64,000 nt of DNA from an uncultured Odoribacter sp. (GTDB lineage: Bacteria; Bacteroidota; Bacteroidia; Bacteroidales; Marinifilaceae). The position numbers and the translations under genes are program-made. Positions 25,566-32,679 of this stretch are shown piece by piece. Numbering within the stretch: position 1 is the first letter of the stretch; each line of letters starts with the position of its first letter. Under the pieces are notes generated by a model. That model worked only from the letters and a program-made list of their open reading frames with translations. It was not told where the DNA came from and ran no database searches. Location of the stretch: positions 70,108 to 134,107 of the forward strand of contig CAJTSF010000006.1 of assembly GCA_910578985.1 (NCBI GenBank), given 5' to 3'.

Positions 25566-26786
25566 TTAATTTTGATGATCCAAAGTTTCCTCTACTTCCA
25601 GAAGTCGATCGAACATTTCATTGGTCCTTTCCAGTTGGTTATTCAGGAAATTTTCATCCGATGGTAAACCGTCTTGATTTTTTAGAGGAGTTACCCTGCC
25701 CGCCTTCAATTCGTAAATACGTAATAAATCCGGCTGTACAGTACTTTCTAAGGGGACTACTTTGTCTATCATATGCAGGAAATCTTCATTTCCCGTGCTT
25801 CGTTGTTTTAAATCGAAAGCTTTGGTTGCCAATGTCAGATAGTTGATGACATAAGGACTATGGGTTGTCAGCAGCAGCAGATTGGATTCCATTCGATTCG
25901 TATGACTGAGCAAATCGAACAATACATTCATTTGTGATTCAGGGTAAAGGTTCTGTTCCATTTCCTCCACGATATTCACAAAACGAGAATACTTGAAACG
26001 GGAAGAAATGCTGCGTAACATGATGTTTTTTACATCATCTGAAAGCGAATTGTCGTTCATTACCCGATTTACCTCTTTTTCAATTTGCAATCTTTCTTTC
26101 GAACTGAGTTCTTCCCGCCCTGCATTTCCTGCTACCAAGTCTGACAGGAAACGAGTAACTAATAGTAATGGTAGTGCCGATTGAAAACCACTGGATGCTA
26201 CTGACAGACGAATTTTGTAATCCTCTCCTTTCAGCCACGCCATTTTATTCAGTAGGTCATACTCAAAGTTTACTTGGTTAAATGGTAAACGGAAGCCAGA
26301 CTTCAGTACCACTTTTGCTTTTTCGAACTCATCTAGAAAGGTTTGTAAAGACTCCGGCAGATTCTTAAGATTTGCGGCATTGTCCGTCGTACTTAAAAAA
26401 TTCCGCTCTGCCGGAACATACATCACTTTTGCTACGTTGTACGTAGTTTCATGTATTTTTTCTTCTATGGAGAAAATCTCATCTGCGTAGAGAAAACGGT
26501 AAGATAATCCCTCGAATCGTATTTTCGTGCTTTTTCTAAAGTAGGTGTCCAATCGGTGGTAGGCACAATAATTTTTTCGGAAACGCGCATGTTGTGTGAG
26601 GGATGTTTCACTGACAATTCGGCGTGTCAAGCCTTTTTCCAGCCAAGTAAACAAGGAAAATAATTTTACAATTGTGCTTTTCCCCGTGCCTTGTTCGCCT
26701 ATAAATATAGTGTATTTGTCAAAAGTAACTTCTGTTTCTGCAATAGGTCCGAAATCTTGTAGAAACAATTTAACTTTCCCGCTCAT
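25566..26786 (-). CDS. ABC-type AAA ATPase (AAA_15/AAA_21, OLD/RecF-like)
   Basis: This 406-residue P-loop ATPase lacks membrane segments. Walker A is GEQGTGKST (30-38), VPAERNF (124-130) is the family motif after the first lobe, the ABC-type signature is ASSGFQS (197-203), Walker B with catalytic acids is IVEEMEQNLYP (272-282), and the H-loop is THSP (H309). Helical residues ~225-265 form the insertion. Such ATPases occur in anti-phage modules (Septu, PARIS, Gabija-like, retron effectors) and in housekeeping repair. There is no TOPRIM domain, so it is not a classic OLD nuclease. It is first in the operon with a PD-(D/E)xK-like protein, and it is AT-rich compared with the flanks. Confidence 0.85.
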   Translation of the reverse strand: MSGKVKLFLQDFGPIAETEVTFDKYTIFIGEQGTGKSTIVKLFSLFTWLEKGLTRRIVSETSLTQHARFRKNYCAYHRLDTYFRKSTKIRFEGLSYRFLYADEIFSIEEKIHETTYNVAKVMYVPAERNFLSTTDNAANLKNLPESLQTFLDEFEKAKVVLKSGFRLPFNQVNFEYDLLNKMAWLKGEDYKIRLSVASSGFQSALPLLLVTRFLSDLVAGNAGREELSSKERLQIEKEVNRVMNDNSLSDDVKNIMLRSISSRFKYSRFVNIVEEMEQNLYPESQMNVLFDLLSHTNRMESNLLLLTTHSPYVINYLTLATKAFDLKQRSTGNEDFLHMIDKVVPLESTVQPDLLRIYELKAGRVTPLKNQDGLPSDENFLNNQLERTNEMFDRLLEVEETLDHQN

Positions 26787-26825
26787 AAAATGCTCATTGT
26801 TATATATTCAATGGCACAAATTTAT

Positions 26826-26849
26826 AAAAAAGAATCGGACATCCGATTC
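26826..26849 (-). terminator. Terminator of the coiled-coil lipoprotein gene
   Basis: On the minus strand GAATCGG/CCGATTC (26832-26838 with 26843-26849) forms a 7-bp stem followed by a run of T residues. Confidence 0.8.
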
Positions 26850-26898
26850 CCATAGGAATCTTTTGCCCGATTCTGGTATTTCCGTCCGCCGGGAGGGG

Positions 26899-27771
26899 TC
26901 ATCCCACCATCACGACCAAGTAGCGTGTCTGTTGCCAGAAAGCCTGCCCGTCGAGGATTTTCAGGACGAGTTTGCCGTCTTCTCCGGCTTCCAGGGCATA
27001 GGAGCCTTCCGGGTGGGCGGAGAGTACCTTGGCTTTCTTTTCGTTCAACTCGATGGCGTCGAAGTCGCGGGTGTCCACATCGACGAAGTCGGCTTGCTGT
27101 GCCTGCGAAGAGACGATGGGAGGGCAGAATATGCCCTGGCGCGTGATGACGTTCGCCTCACGCAACGCCTTGCGGGTGCCCAGGCAGTAGTGCGCGGTGT
27201 GCAGCGACTGGTCCTGTTCGGCAATCTTCATCCGTTGTTCTTTGGATACTTTATCCAGCGCGTCCATGTCGCGGACCAGAGCTTTGACCTCTTCGACCTT
27301 CATGGCGAGCTCTTTGTTGGTGGCTGCCAGGCGGGTGGTCAGTTCATCGAGTTTTGCCGCGCGTACGTCCAGTTCGGCGTTCAGGTTGGCAATCATGCGC
27401 TTGAATTCGGCGGACTGGCTTTTGGTGCGGTTCTCCAGCTTGGCGATTTGCGACTTGTAGCCTGCAATCGCCTCCGTTACCGCCTGGACATCGTTTTTCA
27501 GGCGCGCCAGTTGCTGTTTGGAGGGGCTGCCTTTGGTTTCCTTTTCCGCTTCCAGCAGGAGCAGGTGCTCCGCTTCGCGCAGGGACTGCATGCCGGCAGT
27601 CACGTCATTGATGTCGGCGTAGATGCTTTCCAGTTCCTGGTTCTGTCCCGCGCTGACGGCGCTGAGGGAGTCCACTTGTGCGACCAGTCGTCGGTACTTT
27701 GCCGAGTTTTCCACACATCCCCCTAAAAAGAGCATCGACGCTCCGATTCCTAATGCAATCATCTTTTTCAT
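26899..27771 (-). CDS. Coiled-coil lipoprotein (Cbp1-like)
   Basis: The 290-residue protein has a lipoprotein signal (MKKMIALGIGASMLFLGGC, Cys 19). A long coiled coil follows (~25-195; for example LARLKNDVQAVTEAIAG and LAATNKELAMKVEEVKAL). A small C-terminal domain has HYCLGTRKALREANVITRQG, VDTRDFDAIELNEKKAKVL and FWQQTRYLVV. It resembles a widespread Bacteroidales family that includes proteins annotated as Cbp1 collagen-binding adhesins; I make that link from memory with moderate confidence. A decayed second copy with a large internal deletion lies at 47869-48066, read on the opposite strand. Confidence 0.75.
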   Translation of the reverse strand: MKKMIALGIGASMLFLGGCVENSAKYRRLVAQVDSLSAVSAGQNQELESIYADINDVTAGMQSLREAEHLLLLEAEKETKGSPSKQQLARLKNDVQAVTEAIAGYKSQIAKLENRTKSQSAEFKRMIANLNAELDVRAAKLDELTTRLAATNKELAMKVEEVKALVRDMDALDKVSKEQRMKIAEQDQSLHTAHYCLGTRKALREANVITRQGIFCPPIVSSQAQQADFVDVDTRDFDAIELNEKKAKVLSAHPEGSYALEAGEDGKLVLKILDGQAFWQQTRYLVVMVG

Positions 27772-27906
27772 AGCTATTCTTTTTCAGTGTTTTTATTTTG
27801 TCTTTTCATGGTATATCCTGCAAAATGTGTACCTCGAATATACGTTCGTTGCAATGGAATGGTTTCCATTTGTTTAGAAAATCGCTGATAAAATCTTTTC
27901 CTGTGG

Positions 27907-27951
27907 AAGTGTGGAAAAAAGTGTGGAGCGGTGTGTATTTTTTCCACACTT
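27907..27951. repeat. Perfect 14-bp inverted repeat in the gap before rpsU
   Basis: AAGTGTGGAAAAAA (27907-27920) is mirrored by TTTTTTCCACACTT (27938-27951) with a 17-nt loop that again contains GTGTGG. It could act as a terminator in either direction, but no gene reads into it from the left on the plus strand. The rest of 27772-28040 shows no gene. Confidence 0.7.
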
Positions 27952-28041
27952 TCGATTCGCCAAACGAACTTGTTTGCTTGGAAGGAGGGGGAGCGGACAC
28001 GCCCTTGTCCCCTGCCTGACATAGGGATTATCCATAGATTC

Positions 28042-28190
28042 ACCGTTTGTTCACCGATGATTCTCCGATTGAAACGTTGGTAAAACGTTGGTGAAACTCT
28101 GGTAAAACGTTGATATAACCAAGTTAAAAACAGATTTTGAAGACTTTTTGAACTAATTTTTTATCGGAGAATCTACGGTGAACAGACGGT
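28042..28190. repeat. 28-bp inverted repeats enclosing four 11-bp tandem repeats
   Basis: The arm at 28042-28069 and the reverse complement of 28163-28190 match at 25 of 28 positions (core TGTTCACCG and GATTCTCCGAT). The 93-bp spacer starts with four 11-bp units at 28071-28114 of the form RAAACKYTGRT (AAACGTTGGT consensus). No reading frame lies inside. This may be a small non-autonomous mobile unit, a recombination site or an extragenic repeat family. Confidence 0.75.
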
Positions 28191-28240
28191 TGGGGATTGG
28201 TAGATTCCTATGACAAGTATATTTTTTGGGTGGGACTTGT

Positions 28241-28270
28241 TTTGTATTCGGCTTTTTTGCTTTACCTTTG
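28241..28270 (+). promoter_or_regulatory. Promoter of rpsU
   Basis: TTTG (28241-28244), an 18-bp spacer and TACCTTTG (28263-28270) match the Bacteroidota consensus. The predicted start near 28277 leaves a leader of about 220 nt. Confidence 0.78.
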
Positions 28271-28276
28271 TCGTCC

Positions 28277-28496
28277 GAAATTGGGTTAAAATAACAAGTC
28301 AAAAAACCATTCTCTTTTGAAAGGAGGCTGTTAGGACACTGGCAAACTGTGATTTGCCAAAACAAAAAGGTCAAATTCCACATACGACAGGGCACCGCCC
28401 GAATGCTGCCGAAATGACGGGGGATATCATGTGGCATCCGCCATTTTGCACAAAAGAGAACAAGAATTGAAACAAAAAATTTTAAAATCAAACATC
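28277..28496 (+). promoter_or_regulatory. Structured rpsU 5' leader with an internal anti-SD complement
   Basis: The leader can close on itself: TTCTCTTTTG (28310-28319) is an exact complement of CAAAAGAGAA (28451-28460). Inside are a 7-bp hairpin TGGCAAA/TTTGCCA (28340-28359) and a stem CCACAT/ATGTGG (28378-28383 with 28429-28434) that encloses GGGC-ACC-GCCC (28390-28400). Right after the first closing strand lies AAAGGAGG (28320-28327), a perfect anti-Shine-Dalgarno complement with no start codon at usable distance. rpsU itself has no SD. I infer a cis-regulatory ribosomal-protein leader; no known leader family is recognised. Confidence 0.55.
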
Positions 28497-28688
28497 ATGA
28501 TTATTGTACCTTTAAAAGAAGGCGAAAACATCGAAAGAGCCTTAAAGAAATTCAAACGTAAATTCGAGAAGACCGGAGTGGTGAAAGAACTGCGCGACCG
28601 TCAGGCGTTCACCAAGCCGTCCGTACGCAACCGCGCACAGCGCATCAAAGCGGCTTACAAACAGAGTTTACAACTGGCTGAGGAGTAA
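28497..28688 (+). CDS. rpsU: 30S ribosomal protein bS21
   Basis: This 63-residue basic protein starts MIIVPLKEGENIERALKKFK and has the conserved RRRFEKTGV-like segment (here RKFEKTGVVKELRDRQ) and KPSVRNRAQR. The length is normal for the phylum. In Bacteroidota ribosomes bS21, with bS18 and bS6, occludes the 16S anti-SD tail (established structural work), so its level can affect SD use. The upstream sequence is A/T only, without SD. It is followed after 15 bp by xerC. Confidence 0.95.
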   Translation: MIIVPLKEGENIERALKKFKRKFEKTGVVKELRDRQAFTKPSVRNRAQRIKAAYKQSLQLAEE

Positions 28689-28703
28689 TGCGCGATGATG
28701 GGC

Positions 28704-29633
28704 ATGGAAATTGATTCTTTCCTGGAGTACCTGCAGGATGTCAAACGGTATTCTCCGCATACTCTGGCGGCTTATGCCAAGGATTTGAATCAATTTGTGG
28801 AGTTCTGTGAAAAGATTGAGTTGATAGGCGAGTGGAAGGAGGTCACCCCGAAAATGGTCCGCCGTTTCGAAGCGGGACTGATGACGGGGGGATTGGAGTT
28901 CGGAGAGGGGGAGCATGCGAGGCGTCCCAAGGCGATGACCGCCAGGTCGGTGTGCCGCAAGCTGAGTTCGATTCGCTCCCTGTTCGGCTACCTGATGCGG
29001 GAAGGGATTGTGGAGGATGATCCGGTGGAACTGGTGCTTCCTCCGAAAATCGGCAAGAAGCTGCCGGTGTTCGTTCCCACGGACGAGATGGATGAGCTGT
29101 TGAAAAAGAAGTTCAACCCGAACGACTTCTCCATGCTGCGGGATTTCATGATTCTGGAGGTGGCGTATTGCACGGGCATGCGGCGGGCGGAGCTGGTGGG
29201 GCTGAAAGTGGAGGACGCCGACATGAGCGGCAAGGTGTTCCGGATTACGGGAAAAGGCAACAAGCAACGCCTTGTGCCCATGCTGGAAGAGATGCAGGGC
29301 GACATGGAGCTGTACCTGAAAAAGCGGGAAGCCATCGTCAATCGGCGAGGCAGGCACTCCTCCTTTTTCATTACGGACGCGGGGGCTCCTGCCAACGAGC
29401 AGTACATCTACCGCCACGTGAAGAAATGCCTGGACCACGTGCACGCGCTGTCCAAACGAAGCACCCACGTGCTGCGGCATTCTTTCGCCACCGCCCTGCT
29501 GAACAACGAGGCGAATATCGAGGCGATACGCAAGTTGCTGGGACATTCCAGCCTCGCCGCCACGCAGGTGTACACGCACAATTCATTCGAGAACCTGAAG
29601 CGAGTATATAACCATGCCCACCCCCGGGCTTAA
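28704..29633 (+). CDS. xerC: Tyrosine recombinase XerC/XerD-like
   Basis: About 309 residues, with an N-terminal SAM-like core-binding domain (IDSFLEYLQDVKRYSPHTLAAY) and a catalytic domain carrying the full set: R in CTGMRRAEL, K in GKGNKQRL, HxxR in HVLRHSFA, H in LLGHSS and the tyrosine nucleophile in QVYTH. Xer proteins resolve chromosome dimers at dif. Several close ATGs exist; I prefer MEIDSF at 28704 over 28695. Its place between rpsU and hpf is the standard Bacteroidales arrangement and argues for a housekeeping rather than an integron or element role. Confidence 0.93.
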   Translation: MEIDSFLEYLQDVKRYSPHTLAAYAKDLNQFVEFCEKIELIGEWKEVTPKMVRRFEAGLMTGGLEFGEGEHARRPKAMTARSVCRKLSSIRSLFGYLMREGIVEDDPVELVLPPKIGKKLPVFVPTDEMDELLKKKFNPNDFSMLRDFMILEVAYCTGMRRAELVGLKVEDADMSGKVFRITGKGNKQRLVPMLEEMQGDMELYLKKREAIVNRRGRHSSFFITDAGAPANEQYIYRHVKKCLDHVHALSKRSTHVLRHSFATALLNNEANIEAIRKLLGHSSLAATQVYTHNSFENLKRVYNHAHPRA

Positions 29634-29637
29634 AAAA

Positions 29638-29644
29638 AGGAGGT
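29638..29644 (+). promoter_or_regulatory. Strong Shine-Dalgarno sequence of hpf
   Basis: The run AAAGGAGGT ends 5 bases before the ATG at 29650 and is fully complementary to the 16S tail. This is unusual in a phylum where SD sequences are rare, and it decides the hpf start. Confidence 0.85.
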
Positions 29645-29649
29645 ATATT

Positions 29650-29949
29650 ATGGAAATCAAAATCAAGGCTGTCGGGTTTTCCGCCAGCACCCAATTGGAA
29701 GAGTTCATCCAGAAGAAATTCGGTAAAATGGACAAGTACCATGACGGCATTGTCAATGTGGACACCGTGCTGAAACTGGAAAAGGACGACAATCTGGAAA
29801 ACAAGGTCGTGGAAGTGACCGTTGCCGTGAAAGGGCAGGATATTTTCGCCAAAAAGAATGCCAAAACCTTCGAGGAGGCAGTCGATGAATTGTGCGATGT
29901 GCTGAAGCGGCAGTTGGTGAAAGCGAAGGAAAAAGAAAGGGTGGGCTGA
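29650..29949 (+). CDS. hpf: Ribosome hibernation-promoting factor (short HPF/YfiA type)
   Basis: The 99-residue protein has the HPF/YfiA fold pattern (MEIKIKAVGFSASTQLEEFI, a helix FIQKKFGKMDKY, strands VVEVTVAVKGQDIF and helix FEEAVDELCDVLKRQL). It binds idle ribosomes and promotes inactive dimers or 70S storage forms. The short length lacks the C-terminal dimerisation domain of long HPF. The start is fixed by the SD. It is third in the rpsU-xerC-hpf run and 125 bp ahead of tuf. Confidence 0.93.
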   Translation: MEIKIKAVGFSASTQLEEFIQKKFGKMDKYHDGIVNVDTVLKLEKDDNLENKVVEVTVAVKGQDIFAKKNAKTFEEAVDELCDVLKRQLVKAKEKERVG

Positions 29950-29978
29950 AATATTATTGAAAGTTTGTGAGAATTAAT

Positions 29979-30009
29979 TTTGTAGCACAAAATATTTTCC
30001 TTACATTTG
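29979..30009 (+). promoter_or_regulatory. Promoter of tuf
   Basis: TTTG (29979-29982), a 19-bp spacer and TACATTTG (30002-30009) form a near-ideal Bacteroidota promoter about 65 bp before the tuf start. Confidence 0.88.
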
Positions 30010-30074
30010 CAAGCTCAAACATGTAATTAGAGTTAATTGAGATAAATTGTTTAATAATAAAAAGTTTTTAAGTC

Positions 30075-31262
30075 ATGGCTAAAGAAAAGTTTGACAGGTC
30101 AAAACCGCACGTAAATATTGGTACTATCGGTCACGTTGACCACGGTAAAACGACTTTGACTGCCGCTATTACGACGGTGTTGGCAAAGAAAGGTCTTTCT
30201 GAGTTGCGTTCTTTCGATTCTATCGACAACGCTCCGGAGGAAAAGGAAAGAGGTATCACGATTAATACTTCTCACGTAGAGTATCAGACGGCTAACCGTC
30301 ACTATGCCCACGTTGATTGTCCGGGTCACGCCGACTATGTGAAGAACATGGTTACGGGTGCCGCTCAGATGGACGGTGCTATCTTGGTTTGTGCCGCTAC
30401 CGACGGTCCGATGCCCCAGACTCGTGAGCACATTCTGTTGGCTCGCCAGGTGAACGTTCCGAAAATCGTTGTGTTCTTGAACAAAGTGGATATGGTGGAT
30501 GACGCTGAGATGTTGGAGTTGGTTGAGATGGAAGTGCGCGAACTGCTTTCTTTCTATCAGTATGACGGCGACAATACCCCGATTATCCTGGGTTCTGCAC
30601 TGGGTGCGTTGAACGGTGAGGCAAAATGGGAAGAGAAAGTAATGGAGTTGATGGACGCTGTGGACAACTGGATTCCGCTGCCTCCGCGTGACAACGAAAA
30701 ACCGTTCCTGATGCCGGTGGAAGACGTATTCTCCATCACGGGTCGTGGTACGGTGGCTACCGGTCGTATCGAGACGGGTATCGTTCACGTAGGTGACGAG
30801 TTGGAAATCATCGGTTTGGGTGCTGACGGCAAGAAGACCGTATGTACGGGTGTGGAGATGTTCCGCAAGCTGTTGGACGAAGGTGAAGCCGGAGATAACG
30901 TAGGTCTGTTGCTGCGCGGTATCGACAAGAACGAAATCAAGCGTGGTATGGTGTTGGCAAAACCGGGTTCCGTGAAGCCGCACAAGAAATTCAAGGCTGA
31001 GGTTTATATCCTGAAGAAGGAAGAGGGCGGTCGTCACACTCCGTTCCACAACAAGTACAGACCGCAGTTCTATCTGCGTACCATGGACGTTACCGGTGAG
31101 ATTACCCTGCCGGAAGGAACCGAAATGGTAATGCCGGGCGATAACGTAACTATTACGGTTGAGTTGTTGACTCCGGTGGCTTGCTCTCTGGGTCTCCGTT
31201 TCGCTATCCGTGAAGGTGGACGTACGGTAGGTGCAGGTCAGATTACGGAAATCCTTGAATAA
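30075..31262 (+). CDS. tuf: Elongation factor Tu
   Basis: The 395-residue GTPase delivers aminoacyl-tRNA to the ribosome. GTP motifs are GHVDHGKT (19-26), the switch II run [11 protein letters not shown], and NKVDM. Domains II and III follow in order ([22 protein letters not shown]). The codon use differs from its neighbours, being rich in GGT, GCT and CGT triplets as expected for a very highly expressed gene. It has its own promoter and a long hairpin downstream. Confidence 0.98.
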   Translation: MAKEKFDRSKPHVNIGTIGHVDHGKTTLTAAITTVLAKKGLSELRSFDSIDNAPEEKERGITINTSHVEYQTANRHYAHVDCPGHADYVKNMVTGAAQMDGAILVCAATDGPMPQTREHILLARQVNVPKIVVFLNKVDMVDDAEMLELVEMEVRELLSFYQYDGDNTPIILGSALGALNGEAKWEEKVMELMDAVDNWIPLPPRDNEKPFLMPVEDVFSITGRGTVATGRIETGIVHVGDELEIIGLGADGKKTVCTGVEMFRKLLDEGEAGDNVGLLLRGIDKNEIKRGMVLAKPGSVKPHKKFKAEVYILKKEEGGRHTPFHNKYRPQFYLRTMDVTGEITLPEGTEMVMPGDNVTITVELLTPVACSLGLRFAIREGGRTVGAGQITEILE

Positions 31263-31279
31263 TTCAAGTGGATATTGGA

Positions 31280-31335
31280 TTTTAAGTTGTAAATTGTAGA
31301 TTGGCTCCGGTCAATTTACAATTTACAATCTAAAT
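31280..31335 (+). terminator. Long AT-rich hairpin between tuf and tRNA-Trp
   Basis: Roughly 24 nt at 31280-31303 pair with 31312-31335 around an 8-nt loop (GCTCCGGT). The cores TTGTAAATTG and CAATTTACAA are exact complements. It may terminate or attenuate tuf transcription, or mark RNA processing before the tRNA. Confidence 0.6.
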
Positions 31336-31341
31336 TCATAA

Positions 31342-31414
31342 ACGGGTGTAGCTCAGTTGGTAGAGCACTGGTCTCCAAAACCAGGTGTCGGGAGTTCGAG
31401 CCTCTCCTCCCGTG
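31342..31414 (+). tRNA. tRNA-Trp(CCA)
   Basis: A 73-nt cloverleaf with acceptor ACGGGTG/CTCCCGT (one T-T mismatch), D arm GCTC...GAGC, anticodon stem CTGGT/ACCAG with loop CTCCAAA (anticodon CCA), T loop TTCGAGC and discriminator G. Its location between tuf and secE is typical of Bacteroidota. Confidence 0.95.
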
Positions 31415-31441
31415 CTGATAATTACAAGCTTAAACATAAAG

Positions 31442-31630
31442 ATGAAATTGAAAGCTTATTTCGCAGACGTTTATAACGAATTGGTTAATAAAGTCTCCTG
31501 GCCTTCATGGTCTGAACTCCAAAGTAGTGCGACAATCGTGATGATTGCTTCCGTCATTATCGCATTGGGCATTTTTCTGATGGATTTTTCGTTCAGGCAT
31601 ATCATGAATTTTATATATAGTATGTTGTAA
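31442..31630 (+). CDS. secE: Preprotein translocase subunit SecE
   Basis: This 62-residue protein has the SecE core: an amphipathic N-terminal helix with ELVNKVSWPSWSEL (the conserved KVxWP motif) and one membrane helix (TIVMIASVIIALGIFLMDF). It forms the SecYEG channel in the inner membrane. ATG 31442 is used; an upstream in-frame extension would run into tRNA-Trp. nusG follows after 17 bp. Confidence 0.95.
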   Translation: MKLKAYFADVYNELVNKVSWPSWSELQSSATIVMIASVIIALGIFLMDFSFRHIMNFIYSML

Positions 31631-31647
31631 TTAATTCGCAGAACTAC

Positions 31648-32199
31648 ATGGCTGAAATTAAGAAAAGATGGTATGTGCTCCGCGTGGTGGGTGGTAAGGA
31701 GAAGAAGGTGAAGGAGTACATCGACAGTGAAGTGGCAAGCCTGGGGCTGCAGGATTATGTTTCGCAGGTGTTGATACCGACGGAGAAGGTGTATCAGGTG
31801 CGTAACGGGAAGAAGATAAGCAAAGAGCGGAACTTTTTTCCGGGTTACGTGATGGTAGAGGCTGCCCTCGTCGGAGAGATTCCCCACATGCTTCGTGACA
31901 TCACGAACGTGTTAGGCTTCCTGGGGGAGACCAAGGGGGGTGACCCGGTGCCGATGCGTCAGGCAGAGGTGAACCGGATTCTCGGAACGGTAGATGCGCA
32001 GGCGGAACAACCGGAGGAGATAAACATACCGTATGTCGTGGGCGAGGCCGTAAAAGTTACGGACGGTCCGTTCAACGGCTTTACCGGCGTGATAGAGGAG
32101 GTGAACAACGACAAGAAACGGGTGAAAGTCATTGTCAAGGTTTTCGGTCGTCAGACACCGCTCGAATTAAGTTTCATGCAGGTTGAAAAAGATAATTAA
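31648..32199 (+). CDS. nusG: Transcription termination/antitermination factor NusG
   Basis: The 183-residue protein has an N-terminal NGN domain (KKRWYVLRVVGGKEKKVKEYI, NFFPGYVMVEA) and a C-terminal KOW domain (VTDGPFNGFTGVIEEVNNDKK). It binds RNA polymerase and links transcription to termination and translation. The gene order secE-nusG-rplK supports the call. Confidence 0.96.
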   Translation: MAEIKKRWYVLRVVGGKEKKVKEYIDSEVASLGLQDYVSQVLIPTEKVYQVRNGKKISKERNFFPGYVMVEAALVGEIPHMLRDITNVLGFLGETKGGDPVPMRQAEVNRILGTVDAQAEQPEEINIPYVVGEAVKVTDGPFNGFTGVIEEVNNDKKRVKVIVKVFGRQTPLELSFMQVEKDN

Positions 32200-32217
32200 T
32201 TTTTGATTTAAAGAATC

Positions 32218-32655
32218 ATGGCAAAAGAAGTTGAAGCTCTTATCAAGCTACAGATTAAAGCTGGTGCCGCTAATCCTTCGCCTCCAGTAGGTCCTGCATT
32301 AGGTTCGAAGGGAGTCAATATCATGGACTTCTGCAAGCAATTCAATGCAAGGACTCAGGATCAGGCGGGAAAGATTATCCCGGTAATTATTCAGGTTTAC
32401 GGTGATAAATCGTTTGATTTCATTACCAAACAACCGCCTGTTGCCATTCAGTTGTTGGAAGCTGCTAAAATCAAATCGGGTTCAGCGCAGCCGAACCGCA
32501 AGAAAGTCGCTTCTTTGTCCTGGGACAAGGTGCGTGAGATTGCGGAAGGCAAGATGAGCGACTTGAATGCTTTCGAGATTGAAAAAGCGATGAGCATGGT
32601 AGCTGGAACTGCCAGAAGTATGGGTATCACCGTGGACGGTGAGAAACCTTTTTAA
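32218..32655 (+). CDS. rplK: 50S ribosomal protein uL11
   Basis: The 145-residue protein has the N-terminal proline-rich segment ([32 protein letters not shown] in parts) and the C-terminal rRNA-binding domain ending [12 protein letters not shown]. It forms the GTPase-associated centre with 23S rRNA. Standard length; 18 bp after nusG. Confidence 0.97.
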   Translation: MAKEVEALIKLQIKAGAANPSPPVGPALGSKGVNIMDFCKQFNARTQDQAGKIIPVIIQVYGDKSFDFITKQPPVAIQLLEAAKIKSGSAQPNRKKVASLSWDKVREIAEGKMSDLNAFEIEKAMSMVAGTARSMGITVDGEKPF

Positions 32656-32679
32656 TGAATTTGTAATACTTCAAACGTA

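Noticed and set aside
25566..26786. Full OLD-family nuclease
   Set aside because: The protein ends about 95 residues after the H-loop and lacks a TOPRIM domain.
28071..28114. CRISPR-like short tandem array
   Set aside because: The 11-bp units are directly adjacent without spacers and no cas genes are present.
28042..28190. Phase-variable invertible promoter
   Set aside because: The spacer lacks a TAnnTTTG element, and the likely rpsU promoter lies outside the repeats. It is kept only as an open option.
28153..28491. 112-residue minus-strand frame across the rpsU leader
   Set aside because: No motifs or start context; the region is better explained as promoter and structured leader.
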